Assembly (NCBI GenBank): GCA_019637815.1
Contig: JAHBUZ010000013.1
Location: forward strand, 1-64,000
From: Chloroflexota bacterium
Lineage (GTDB): Bacteria; Chloroflexota; Limnocylindria; Limnocylindrales; CSP1-4
Reading direction: 5' to 3'
Length of the DNA stretch: 64,000 nucleotides
Shown here in pieces: positions 53,917-62,325 of the stretch. The position numbers were made by a program, and so were the translations under genes. The first letter of the stretch is position 1, and the number at the start of each line of letters is the position of its first letter. A model generated the notes under the pieces. That model was not told where the DNA came from. It saw only the letters and a program-made list of their open reading frames with translations, and did no database searches.

Positions 53917-54077
53917 GGCGGCGTCAGCGCGGTCGGTCACCGATCCGCCACTCGGATCGGGGTTCGCGTGATCGTCAGGGTGCGGTATCGTGCGCCACAC
54001 CGTGTGACAGGGACACCGGAGGAGTGTCCCGGCAGAGGAGCCCGGGTCCCCGTGCCCGGAGCAGTCGAGGAGCGCGC
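53917..54077 (+). promoter_or_regulatory. Structured spacer before the binding-protein gene
   Basis: Two perfect hairpins: CGATCCG (53941-53947) with CGGATCG (53953-53959), and GGGACAC (54010-54016) with GTGTCCC (54024-54030) around a loop that itself holds GGAGGA. A TATCGT box lies between them near 53987. It may give the binding protein its own promoter or raise its expression over the membrane subunits. Confidence 0.45.
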
Positions 54078-55172
54078 ATGAGGACCACACACAAGGCCCT
54101 GGCACCCGTCATCGCGGGCAGCCTGGTGCTCGTTTCAGCGATCGGCGTGGGCGCCCAGGATGCCCCGACCCCGGTCCGGCTCCAGCTCCAGTGGGCGCCG
54201 CAGGCACAGTTCGCGGGCTACTTCGCGGCACGTGACGCGGGCTTCTGGGCCGCCCAGGGCCTCGACGTCGAGATCATCGACGGCGGCCCGGATGTCATCC
54301 CGCAGGTCGTGGGCTCGGACCCGTCCGGTCCGGAGTTCACCATCAGCTGGGTGCCCAAGGTCCTCGAGGTCCGCGACGCGGACCAGTCGGATCTCGTGAA
54401 CATCGCGCAGGTGTTCCAGCGCTCGGGCACCCGATCGGTCGCGTGGGCGGACTCGGGCATCACCGGGCCCGCGGACTTCGCCGGCAAGAAGATCGGCGTC
54501 TGGGACTTCGGCAACGAGTACGAGGTCGTCGCCGCGGCGAAGGCCGCCGGCCTGGAGCAGGGGACCGACTACGAGAAGGTCATCCAGGACTTCAACATGG
54601 CGCTCCTGCTCAACCGCGAGATCGACGTCTCGGAGGCGATGATCTACAACGAGTATGCGCAGGTGCTCGAGGCGACCAACCCCGAGACGGGTGCGCTCTA
54701 TCAGCCCGAGGATCTCGTGGTCATCGACTACAACGAGGTCGGGACCGCGATGCTCCAGGACGCGATCTTCGCCCGTGAGGCGTGGCTCGCGGAGGAGGGC
54801 AACGAGGACATCGCCACCCGGTTCCTCATCGGTGCGTTCCAGGGCTGGCAGCTGTGCCGGGACGATCCGGACGCGTGCATCGGCTACACGGTGAACGCGG
54901 GCTCGACCCTTGGTGCGGGCCACCAGGCATGGATGATGAACGAGGTCAATCCGCTCATCTGGCCCTCGGAGGGTGGCATCGGCTCGATGCCTGCCGCCAC
55001 CTGGGACCAGACGGTCCAGATCTCGCTCGACGCGGGCATCATCTCGGCCGCTCCGGCGGACGGTGCGTTCCGTACCGACCTCGCCGATGCGGCGCGTGCC
55101 CAGGTCGAGGGCGACGTCATCGGCGCGGACTTCGTCAAGGGCACCGTCGAGGTGACCCCCGGCGGCGAGTAG
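54078..55172 (+). CDS. ABC transporter substrate-binding protein, NMT1/THI5-like
   Basis: A 364-residue exported binding protein. The signal peptide ends near GVGAQDA and has no lipobox cysteine. The NMT1/THI5 pattern is clear: VRLQLQWAPQAQFAGYFAARDAGFWAAQGLDVEI, then SWVPKVLEVRDA and KKIGVWDFGNEYEV. The family binds pyrimidine-like compounds (thiamine precursors, pyrimidines) or related ligands. GAGGAG lies five bases before ATG. With aminotransferase, nitrilase and dihydropyrimidinase nearby, a pyrimidine or ureido-acid ligand is the best inference. Confidence 0.9.
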   Translation: MRTTHKALAPVIAGSLVLVSAIGVGAQDAPTPVRLQLQWAPQAQFAGYFAARDAGFWAAQGLDVEIIDGGPDVIPQVVGSDPSGPEFTISWVPKVLEVRDADQSDLVNIAQVFQRSGTRSVAWADSGITGPADFAGKKIGVWDFGNEYEVVAAAKAAGLEQGTDYEKVIQDFNMALLLNREIDVSEAMIYNEYAQVLEATNPETGALYQPEDLVVIDYNEVGTAMLQDAIFAREAWLAEEGNEDIATRFLIGAFQGWQLCRDDPDACIGYTVNAGSTLGAGHQAWMMNEVNPLIWPSEGGIGSMPAATWDQTVQISLDAGIISAAPADGAFRTDLADAARAQVEGDVIGADFVKGTVEVTPGGE

Positions 55173-55180
55173 CCGTCATC

Positions 55181-55256
55181 CCGCGGCGTCCTTCCGGGGC
55201 GCCGCGGATGGCACGATCGTGCTGGAAGGGGCCGGTCCGGATGGGCCGGCCCCTTC
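55181..55256. terminator. Two-hairpin bidirectional terminator
   Basis: Stem 1: CCGCGGCG (55181-55188) with CGCCGCGG (55200-55207). Stem 2: GAAGGGGCCGG (55225-55235) with CCGGCCCCTTC (55246-55256), 11 perfect pairs. It lies between the convergent binding-protein and WD40-like genes and should stop both. Confidence 0.75.
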
Positions 55257-55327
55257 GACGTGTCAGGGGTGAGCGCGGGTCACGGATCCGACAGCTCGCG
55301 GCAGGGTCGCTCCCCGCGGCCGTCGGG

Positions 55328-56539
55328 TCATTCCCCGATCGTCAGGAGGCTCGCCTCCGAGAGTGCGGCGCCACCGGGGACGAGCACCCGCCCATCGGTC
55401 GCCCAGGTGGGGATGATCGACCAGTCGGGCGGCCCTGCCTCGAACAGGCCGTCCGGGACGACCGGCTCCCGGCTGCCGCTCGCCGGGTCCAGCAGCCACA
55501 CCTGGTGGTCCGGGGTCGTCCGCCGGGTGACCAGGAGCACCCGGTCGTCGGTCGGCGAGAGCGCGGCCATCTGGACCGTCGCGGGCGCTGGCTCGTCGCT
55601 GCCGAGGGATGTCACCGACCCGCTGCCGACATCGATGAGCGCCAGGACGTCACCGTCGAGCGAGCTCCGGACCGCCCGCGGATACCACGCGAGCAACGTC
55701 GTGCCATCCGCGGACACCGACTGCACGTACGGCTCACCGAGCCCTGGGTCCGTGGCTCCCGCGACCTGGCGGAGCCACGAGCCATCGAGACGCACGCTCC
55801 AGATGCCGTTGGCGCGGTCGCCCGGACCTGGTGCGCTGCGCGAGAAGTAGACGGTGGCGCCGTCCGGGGAGACCACGATCCCCTCGAACACGACGCCCGG
55901 AGCCTGTGCGTCCACCAGCACGATGCGTTCCGCGGGCCCGCCCGTGACGGGGACCACGGCGAGGTCGTTGGCGCGGAGGTCCGCGGACCAGTACGAGCGG
56001 GAGTACACCACCGCGCTGCCGTCCGGCGTGAACACGGGCGCTGCCGGCAGGGTGATGGGCTCCGTCGGCGCCTGCTCGCCGATGCCCATCCTGCCCTCGA
56101 ACCCGTCGTCATCGAGGTTGGTGAGCGTGCCCGTGGCCGTGTCCATGAGCCACAGGTCGCCGTCGATGAACAGCTGGAACGCCTCCTCGACGAACGCGAT
56201 GTGAGCGCCGTCGGGCGACCAGATGATGCTCGCCAGACGGATACCGGCGCCGAGACCCGAGAGGTCGGCGCAGCTGCGCTGTCGGAGGGTGTCGGTCTCG
56301 AACACGCACAGCTCGCCGCGTCGGAAGCCGACGGCCGGCCGGAGTGCCACGATGGCGCTGCCGTCCGGGGACATCGAGACGATGCGTGTGTCCTCGATGA
56401 GGATGTGGCGGACGTCCGCGCCCGACGTCGGGGTCGCGGATGGTTCGGCGGCGGTCGCCGGCAGGCCGACCAGCGCGACCATGGCGCCGAGGGCGGTGAG
56501 CGTGCGGACGGCGCGGCTCGCATGCGAGGGCATGGACAT
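55328..56539 (-). CDS. Secreted WD40/TolB-like beta-propeller protein
   Basis: A 403-residue exported protein. The signal peptide is AVRTLTALGAMVALVGLPATAAEP. TolB/PD40-type repeats follow: VSMSPDGSAIVAL, IIWSPDGAHIAFVEE, PVFTPDGSAVVYSRSY, IVVSPDGATVYFSRSA, QSVSADGTTLLAW and AALSPTDDRVLLVTR, about one every 45-60 residues, enough for a six-bladed propeller. AGGAGG lies seven bases before ATG 56539. Function unknown; no enzyme motif. Confidence 0.78.
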   Translation of the reverse strand: MSMPSHASRAVRTLTALGAMVALVGLPATAAEPSATPTSGADVRHILIEDTRIVSMSPDGSAIVALRPAVGFRRGELCVFETDTLRQRSCADLSGLGAGIRLASIIWSPDGAHIAFVEEAFQLFIDGDLWLMDTATGTLTNLDDDGFEGRMGIGEQAPTEPITLPAAPVFTPDGSAVVYSRSYWSADLRANDLAVVPVTGGPAERIVLVDAQAPGVVFEGIVVSPDGATVYFSRSAPGPGDRANGIWSVRLDGSWLRQVAGATDPGLGEPYVQSVSADGTTLLAWYPRAVRSSLDGDVLALIDVGSGSVTSLGSDEPAPATVQMAALSPTDDRVLLVTRRTTPDHQVWLLDPASGSREPVVPDGLFEAGPPDWSIIPTWATDGRVLVPGGAALSEASLLTIGE

Positions 56540-56644
56540 GGGCGATCCTCCTGCTGGTGCCGCTATGGTGCCTTCGCCGCGTGGGTATGTCCTGCACGTG
56601 GGGTATCGTGTCGTGGCCGCACCTCGGTCCCATCGGAGGTCACG

Positions 56645-57247
56645 ATGTCCACGCGCCCTCGTCTCGCTCGGCTGTCCGGTGCCCTGCTGGCTGCGGCGTG
56701 CATGGCCCTGGCGCCGGCGATGGTGTCCGCGGCCGGCCCCGTGCAGGTCCGTATCGAGAATGGTTCGTTCGCACCAGCAACGATCAAGGTCGCACGCGGC
56801 GAGACGGTCCGGTGGCGCAATGTCAGCGTGCTCGACCACGATGTCCGCTCCGCCCTCTCGGGCTACTTCTCCAGCCCTGGCGGTGCGGGTGGGATGTCCA
56901 CGGGCGAGCGCTTCGAGTACCGCTTCCGACAGGCCGGTCGATTCGGCTACCTGTGTCGACTGCATCCCGACATGCGCGGGACGGTCAAGGTCCCCATCCA
57001 GGTGAAGCGGGATGGGAGCACCTTCCGCATCACCGTCGCGAGCGGCAGCGTGTCCGGCTACAGGAACCGGGTCCAGGTGCAGAAGCCGGGCTCGAGCACG
57101 TGGCAGACCATCAGCACCACGAGCAGCACCTCGGTGCGCTTCACGGGGTCGAAGTCCGGGACGTACCGGTTCCGGTCCGCGGTGAAGCGCGTCTCGAATG
57201 GCGCGCTTTCCGGCTACAGCCCGGTCGTCTCGAAGACGAAGCCCTGA
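56645..57247 (+). CDS. Secreted plastocyanin-like cupredoxin
   Basis: A 200-residue exported copper protein. After the signal peptide (LSGALLAAACMALAPAMVSA), the cupredoxin reads FAPATIKVARGETVRWRNVS, then DHDVRSA with the first copper His, and YLCRLHPDMRGTVKV with Cys, His and Met ligands in the correct spacing for a type 1 site. The last 90 residues form a second, fibronectin- or Ig-like beta domain ending SGYSPVVSKTKP. GGAGGT precedes ATG 56645, and a TATCGT box is upstream. Confidence 0.82.
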   Translation: MSTRPRLARLSGALLAAACMALAPAMVSAAGPVQVRIENGSFAPATIKVARGETVRWRNVSVLDHDVRSALSGYFSSPGGAGGMSTGERFEYRFRQAGRFGYLCRLHPDMRGTVKVPIQVKRDGSTFRITVASGSVSGYRNRVQVQKPGSSTWQTISTTSSTSVRFTGSKSGTYRFRSAVKRVSNGALSGYSPVVSKTKP

Positions 57248-57306
57248 TCGGCCGCGAGGCGGGCGGCGGGCGGCGATCCGGACCGGCCAGCCCTGCTGCG
57301 GCCCGG

Positions 57307-57966
57307 TCAGCCGACGCCGGTGCCGAACTGGCGGTCGCCCGCGTCGCCGAGCCCGGGCATGATGTAGCCCCGCTCGTTCAGCTGCCGGTCCAGCGCCGCG
57401 GTGTGGATCGCGACATCGGGATGCGCTGACGCGACCGCCCGGACCCCCTCCGGTGCCGCGATGAGGTTGATGAGCTTGATCCGCGTGGCGCCCCATTCCT
57501 TGAGCACCTCGATGGCGGCCGTGGCCGAGCCACCCGTGGCGAGCATCGGGTCGAGGATGAGGCACAGGTCCACCGTGGAGTGGTCCGGCAGCTTGTTGTA
57601 GTACTCGACCGGGCGCAGCGTCCGCTCGTCACGGAACAGGCCGAGGTGCCAGACCTGCGCCGTCGGCATCAGCTCGAGCATCGCATCCACCATGCCCAGG
57701 CCCGCGCGCAGGATGGGCACGAGGCCGATGCGATCGGCGAGTCGGGCACCCTCCGTCAGTTCGATGGGGGTCTGCACCGGGACCGGGCTCAGGCGGGCAT
57801 CCGCGAGGGCCTCGTAGCCCACGAGCCAGCTGATCTCGCGGACGAGCTCCCGGAACTTCTTGTGCTCGGTGGTCTCGTCGCGCAGCAGCGCCAGCTTGTG
57901 GAGGACCGCGGGGTGGTTCGAGACGTGGAGGGTCGGGAAGTCGGCGTGGGCGGACACGGCGCGCAT
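57307..57966 (-). CDS. upp: Uracil phosphoribosyltransferase
   Basis: A 219-residue salvage enzyme that makes UMP from uracil and PRPP. LHVSNHPAVLHKLALLRDETTEHKKFRELVREIS opens the protein; IGLVPILRAGLGMVDAML and the PRPP loop LILDPMLATGGSATAAI are intact, and the C-terminus GYIMPGLGDAGDRQFGT is the uracil-binding flap. Normal length. It complements the pyrimidine catabolic and uptake genes nearby. Divergent from the asparaginase gene. Confidence 0.96.
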   Translation of the reverse strand: MRAVSAHADFPTLHVSNHPAVLHKLALLRDETTEHKKFRELVREISWLVGYEALADARLSPVPVQTPIELTEGARLADRIGLVPILRAGLGMVDAMLELMPTAQVWHLGLFRDERTLRPVEYYNKLPDHSTVDLCLILDPMLATGGSATAAIEVLKEWGATRIKLINLIAAPEGVRAVASAHPDVAIHTAALDRQLNERGYIMPGLGDAGDRQFGTGVG

Positions 57967-58064
57967 GCTACACCGACGCCGCGGCCGATCGGTCCCGCGC
58001 GATGACTGACCGCTTCGCGCAGGGAGCGATCCGCTCGGGGGGCGACCGGACGGCCGTCGACCGC

Positions 58065-58070
58065 TACCAT
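58065..58070 (+). promoter_or_regulatory. Leaderless -10 box for the asparaginase gene
   Basis: TACCAT ends six bases before ATG 58077. No ribosome-binding site is visible, consistent with a leaderless mRNA. Confidence 0.5.
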
Positions 58071-58076
58071 CCCGGC

Positions 58077-59219
58077 ATGCCCAGACCCGCTGGCGCCGCG
58101 GCTGCGCGCGCCACCCGCCGATCCACCACGACGGGGTCGCGATATCCCCGGAATGCGGCACCCCCCGTGCTCGCCGAGGTCCGCCGTGGGGACGTCGTGG
58201 AGAGTCGCCACCGGGGCCACGTGGTCCAGGTCGGCGCGGATGGCGCCATCGAGCGAGCCATCGGCGATCCCTCGGTGGAGGTGACGCTCCGGTCAGCCGT
58301 CAAGCCGTTCGCGCTCGTCGCGCTCATCGTCTCCGGTGCCGCGGACGAGCTCCGACTGTCGAACGAGGAGCTGGCCGTGATGGCCGCATCCCACACCGGG
58401 GAGGACCGCCATGTCCGGACGCTCCAGTCGGTGTTCCGGCGCGCCGGTCTGAGCCAGACCTTCCTGCGCTGCGGCACCCAGATGCCCTCGGACCGGCGGA
58501 CGGCCGCCCGGCTGGCTCGCGATGGCGAGGCGCCCGGACCCATCCGTCACCAGTGCTCCGGCTTCCACGCGGCGAGCATCCTGCTGAGTCGGCATTCCGA
58601 GTGGACCGTCGAGGACTACGACCGACCCGAGCATCCCAGCCAGGTCGCGGTCCGGGAGGTCGTGGCGCGCGCCTTCGGCACACGACCCGGCGATCTGCGC
58701 ACCGCGGTCGACGACTGCGGCCTGGCGACGTACGTGTTCCCGCTCGTGGACGTGGCGAGAGCCTTCACGCTGCTCGCCGACCCGGCCGGGGTCGCGGATG
58801 CCACGCAGGCGGATCTCGTGGCGCCCCTGGCCCGGATCCGCGACGCGATGATGGCGGCCCCCGACATGGTCGCGGGCACGGACGGTGCCCTCGACACGCT
58901 GCTGATGCAGACGTTCCCCCGCACGCTGGTCTCGAAGGGCGGGGCCGAAGGGCTTCGGGGCGTGGGCATCCTGCCGGGGGGACGTGGCAGCGGTCGACCG
59001 GCCGCTGGTCTCGCGGTCCGCATCGACGATGGCGACGGGCACGCGCGTGCGAACCGGGCGGTCACCGTGGAGGCGCTCGACCAGCTCGATGTCCTCGATG
59101 GTCGAGCGCGCCGCGTGCTGTCGCTCCAGCATCGACCGGAGACGCGCTCGCCGTCCGGCGAGGTGATCGCGCACACGCAGGCAGGGTTCTCGCTGGCACC
59201 GATATCGGAGCTGGGATAG
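58077..59219 (+). CDS. Type II asparaginase family protein (PF06089-like)
   Basis: A 380-residue protein. VLAEVRRGDVVESRHRGHVVQV, LRSAVKPFALVALIVSG, MAASHTGEDRHV, HQCSGFHAASIL and VDDCGLATYVFPL are the family landmarks; SKGGAEGLRGVG is the catalytic-fold segment near the C-terminus. Members hydrolyse asparagine in the cytoplasm. I chose ATG 58077 because TACCAT (58065-58070) ends six bases before it, a leaderless start; the upstream frame to 58002 is weak. Stop TAG overlaps the -10-like box of the DnaJ gene. Confidence 0.87.
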   Translation: MPRPAGAAAARATRRSTTTGSRYPRNAAPPVLAEVRRGDVVESRHRGHVVQVGADGAIERAIGDPSVEVTLRSAVKPFALVALIVSGAADELRLSNEELAVMAASHTGEDRHVRTLQSVFRRAGLSQTFLRCGTQMPSDRRTAARLARDGEAPGPIRHQCSGFHAASILLSRHSEWTVEDYDRPEHPSQVAVREVVARAFGTRPGDLRTAVDDCGLATYVFPLVDVARAFTLLADPAGVADATQADLVAPLARIRDAMMAAPDMVAGTDGALDTLLMQTFPRTLVSKGGAEGLRGVGILPGGRGSGRPAAGLAVRIDDGDGHARANRAVTVEALDQLDVLDGRARRVLSLQHRPETRSPSGEVIAHTQAGFSLAPISELG

Positions 59220-59230
59220 CGTTCCGCCCC

Positions 59231-60166
59231 GTGAGCGGTATGCGTCCGGCCAGGGACCCGTATCGAGAGCTGGGCGTCCCCCGGGGCGCCTCCGGCGAGC
59301 AGATCAAGGCAGCCCACCGCCGCCTCGCCAAGCGGTTCCACCCCGACGCGTCCTCCGGCGAGCGGGAGCGGTTCCTGGCCATCCAGGAGGCGTACCTCCT
59401 GCTGAGCGACCCGTTGCGCCGCCGCGAGTGGGATGCTCGTCACGCGCCCGGTCCGGTCCGTGCGGCAGGCCCGGCGACACAGGGCCCGCCGATGGCACGC
59501 TCCCGACGCGGTACGCCGCCTCGGCCGGATGTCACCGATGCCACCGCACGCTCCAGCCGCGGCACCACCTCCGGGCGCGGCACGCCCCACGGTCCTGGCA
59601 CCCGAGGACCGGCGGCGGGGCCGCAGGGCACGGGCCCGGCACCGTCCGCGCCTGGTGGCACGTACACCTGGAGCGCAGCCGGGGTGCCATGGTGGGAGGA
59701 CTTCCAGCCGCGTGGGCCGGGTGGCCCGACCTCCGCGGGTCCGGGGCCCGCGTCGCCACCGGGTGGCCCGCGCCCGGGTCCGGCCGTACCACCCGCGGGC
59801 GCACCCGGTCCTGCGGGACCCGGGCCTGGCGCACCGATGCCGCCCGGCGCGGATGTCTACTCGCGCTCGAGCGGCACGGCGTGGTCGAGCGCGGCACGCC
59901 GCTACTTCCGGAAGGCGGACGAGGACCTGCCCCGGGGTGGCCAGTTCGTGTATCGCGGCACCCAGGTCGTGACCGGCGCGGAGGCGCGACGGGTCGCGGA
60001 GGAGGAGCTGCGTCGGAGCCAGGCCGCGGGCGCGTCGACACGGCCCCGCCCTCCGGCGACACCGGGACCCATGACGCGGGGGCCTGCTCCGAGCCCGGCA
60101 TCGGGCGCGCCAGCCCCTCGGCCGTCGGGCATGCTGGCGCGCCTGCGTCGGCTCCTCGGGGGGTGA
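59231..60166 (+). CDS. DnaJ-domain protein with Pro/Gly-rich tail
   Basis: A 311-residue protein. The J domain occupies the first 70 residues: DPYRELGVPRGASGEQIKAAHRRLAKRFHPDA with the HPD motif, then FLAIQEAYLLLSDPLRRREWD. The middle is long, Pro/Gly/Ala-rich and disordered. A short conserved-looking element (RRYFRKADEDLPRGGQFVYRGTQVVTGAEARRVAEEEL) precedes the end. No zinc-finger or client domain is present, so it is not classic DnaJ. GTG 59231 (TAGCGT eight bases upstream) or ATG 59240 may be the start. Confidence 0.82.
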   Translation: MSGMRPARDPYRELGVPRGASGEQIKAAHRRLAKRFHPDASSGERERFLAIQEAYLLLSDPLRRREWDARHAPGPVRAAGPATQGPPMARSRRGTPPRPDVTDATARSSRGTTSGRGTPHGPGTRGPAAGPQGTGPAPSAPGGTYTWSAAGVPWWEDFQPRGPGGPTSAGPGPASPPGGPRPGPAVPPAGAPGPAGPGPGAPMPPGADVYSRSSGTAWSSAARRYFRKADEDLPRGGQFVYRGTQVVTGAEARRVAEEELRRSQAAGASTRPRPPATPGPMTRGPAPSPASGAPAPRPSGMLARLRRLLGG

Positions 60167-60191
60167 CCGGCGGTCGCCGACGACACTCGCA

Positions 60192-61637
60192 TCATGACGC
60201 TGCCGTGCGTCCATCGGCGGCACCCGGCGGGATGTGCTGGTTGATGCGGAACAGGTCGCCCGGATCATAGCGGCGCTTGACCTCGACCAGGCGCTGGTAG
60301 TTGCCCTGGTACGCCGCCCGCACCCGGTCGTTGCCCTCGTCCATCATCATGTTCACGTAGCCGCCACCCACGGAGCTGGGGTGGAGCTCCTCCCAGTAGT
60401 TGCGTGCCCACTCGGCGATCCGGGGCAGGTTGGCCGGGTCCGGGTCGATCCCCGCGATGACACCGTTCCAGCCGCCGTTCCGGAAGGGGAACGCCGTGGC
60501 ACCGCCCGGTACGCGCGCCGCGGCGCCGCTGATGGGGTACAGGTGCATCGTCGAGAGCGGGGTCGGGATGCGCTCGCCGTACCGTCGATGCACCGCGATC
60601 GCCTCGTCGGTGATGCGCTCGAAGATGTCGGCCCGCCACGACCACTGGAGGCCCGCCGGCAGCAGGCCGTCGAAGGCGGACTGGAGGACCCGATAGGGCA
60701 TCGGCGCGATGCCCATCAGGACGGGCGCGCCGAAACCCCGCACCGGCGCAAGGACCTCGTCGGCCGCCTCGTGGGGCCCGGAGTAGCACCACACGATGCC
60801 GCACACCTTGCGCGCCCAGAGCGCCTCCGGGAACGGCGCGGTCGATGGCACCTCGAGCACGCCGATCCAGCCGTTCAGCTCGTCGGGCAGACCCGGCAGC
60901 AGGTCGCGATACCAGCGGAAGACCTCCTCGGTGTCCGCGATGTCATACAGCACCGGCCCGCCGATGATCACGCCCCGGTCACCGACCGGATGGCACCGGA
61001 AGGTGAACGAGGTGACGACGCCGAAGTTGCCACCACCGCCACGCAGCGCCCAGAACAGGTCGGGATGGTGCTCCTCGCTCGCGGTCACGAATCGCCCATC
61101 CGCGAGGACCACATCCGCGGCGAGCAGGTTGTCGACGGTCATGCCGTGGTGACGTGAGAGATAGCCGGAGCCGCCCCCGAGCGTGAGCCCGGCCACGCCC
61201 GTCGTGGACACGAAGCCCGATGGCGTCGCCAGGCCGAACGCGCCGGTCGCGTGGTCCACGTCCCCCCAGGTGCAGCCGGCATCCGCCCGGACCGTGCGTG
61301 CGACCGGGTCCACGGTGGTCGACCGGAGACCCGCGAAGTCGATGACGAGCGCGTCGTCCCAGGTACCGAAGCCGGCGCCGTGATGACCGCCGCCCCGGAT
61401 CGCGAGCGGGATCCCGGACCCACGGGCCGCATCGACGCATGCGATGACGTCGGCCACGTCCGCGACCCGGACGATCGCGCGTGGCCGTCGATCGATCGCG
61501 CCGTTGTAGACCCGCCGCGCGGCGTCATACCCCTCGTGCCCGGGTCCGATGATGTGGCCACGGACCTGGCCCGCGAGTGTCTCGGTCACCGCGTCGGCGG
61601 TCGAGGCTGCCGTCGGGGTCTCGATATCGGTCTGCAT
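60192..61637 (-). CDS. FAD-binding oxidoreductase, berberine-bridge (BBE) type
   Basis: A 481-residue flavoenzyme. The PCMH FAD domain has RVADVADVIACVDAARGSGIPLAIRGGGHHGAGF, where the second His is the usual covalent flavin site, and GLTLGGGSGYLSRHHGMTVDNLLAADVV. The C-terminal BBE element VRAAYQGNYQRLVEVKRRYDPGDLFRINQHI is complete. Substrate unknown. It is divergent from a shortened AraC-type regulator, a common arrangement for such oxidases. Confidence 0.88.
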   Translation of the reverse strand: MQTDIETPTAASTADAVTETLAGQVRGHIIGPGHEGYDAARRVYNGAIDRRPRAIVRVADVADVIACVDAARGSGIPLAIRGGGHHGAGFGTWDDALVIDFAGLRSTTVDPVARTVRADAGCTWGDVDHATGAFGLATPSGFVSTTGVAGLTLGGGSGYLSRHHGMTVDNLLAADVVLADGRFVTASEEHHPDLFWALRGGGGNFGVVTSFTFRCHPVGDRGVIIGGPVLYDIADTEEVFRWYRDLLPGLPDELNGWIGVLEVPSTAPFPEALWARKVCGIVWCYSGPHEAADEVLAPVRGFGAPVLMGIAPMPYRVLQSAFDGLLPAGLQWSWRADIFERITDEAIAVHRRYGERIPTPLSTMHLYPISGAAARVPGGATAFPFRNGGWNGVIAGIDPDPANLPRIAEWARNYWEELHPSSVGGGYVNMMMDEGNDRVRAAYQGNYQRLVEVKRRYDPGDLFRINQHIPPGAADGRTAAS

Positions 61638-61804
61638 GCTTGCCCTCCGTCGGTCTCGATGGAAAGATGTCCCCTGGAGACGCTAGGAGCCCGGTGGACC
61701 GCATGGAATGACCGTGCCGCCGCCATCCATGTCCGTTCGTCCGGATCGGTGCGATACCGCCGGTATCACGAGTGGCACGCGCTCCCCGCGTCCGGAGGTG
61801 TCTC

Positions 61805-62230
61805 GTGGACGTCCTCTCCGACGTGCTGCTCGCGGTCCGGCTGAGCGGTGCCGTGTTCTTCGACATCGATGCCCATCCGCCGTTCGTCACGGAGAGCCCG
61901 CCACCGGAGGCGATCGCCCGCCGGGTGCGTGCCGATTCGGAGGTCCACGGACGGTACGCCGAGCCGTGGACGCTCGACCGGCTCGCGGGGGAGATCCTGA
62001 TGTCCCGCTCATCGTTCGCGGAGCGCTTCGCGGACTTCGTGGGCATGCCGCCCATGACGTATCTCGCCAGCTGGCGGATGCAGGTCGCGGCCCGCTTGCT
62101 GCGCACGACCACGATGGGCCTCGCCGAGATCGCGACGCACGTCGGCTACCAGTCCGAATCGGCGTTCAGCCGCGCGTTCAAGCAGCGGGTGGGCACGGCG
62201 CCCAGCGTCTGGCGACACCTGGCGGCGTAG
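61805..62230 (+). CDS. AraC-family regulator with most of its N-terminal cupin domain missing
   Basis: A 141-residue protein. It starts VDVLSDVLLAVRLSGAVFFDIDAHPPFV, the normal opening of AraC regulators with a cupin_6 sensor, but after PPPEAIARR it passes straight to the DNA-binding domain (EPWTLDRLAGEILMSRSSFAERFADFVGMPPMTYLASWRMQVAARLL, then VGYQSESAFSRAFKQRVG). The family is usually near 300 residues; about 130-150 residues of sensor are missing without a frameshift. GTG 61805 has GGAGGTG upstream. It is divergent from the FAD oxidoreductase. Could be a constitutive or sensor-less regulator, or a decaying gene. Confidence 0.75.
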   Translation: MDVLSDVLLAVRLSGAVFFDIDAHPPFVTESPPPEAIARRVRADSEVHGRYAEPWTLDRLAGEILMSRSSFAERFADFVGMPPMTYLASWRMQVAARLLRTTTMGLAEIATHVGYQSESAFSRAFKQRVGTAPSVWRHLAA

Positions 62231-62325
62231 CGTCCGCGCCCTCACGTGGGTGGTCGCGGAAGGGCCGTGGCCCGGGCCCGGTCGATGGCTCCGGTCAGGC
62301 CGACGGCTCTGGCACACTGGCGCGC

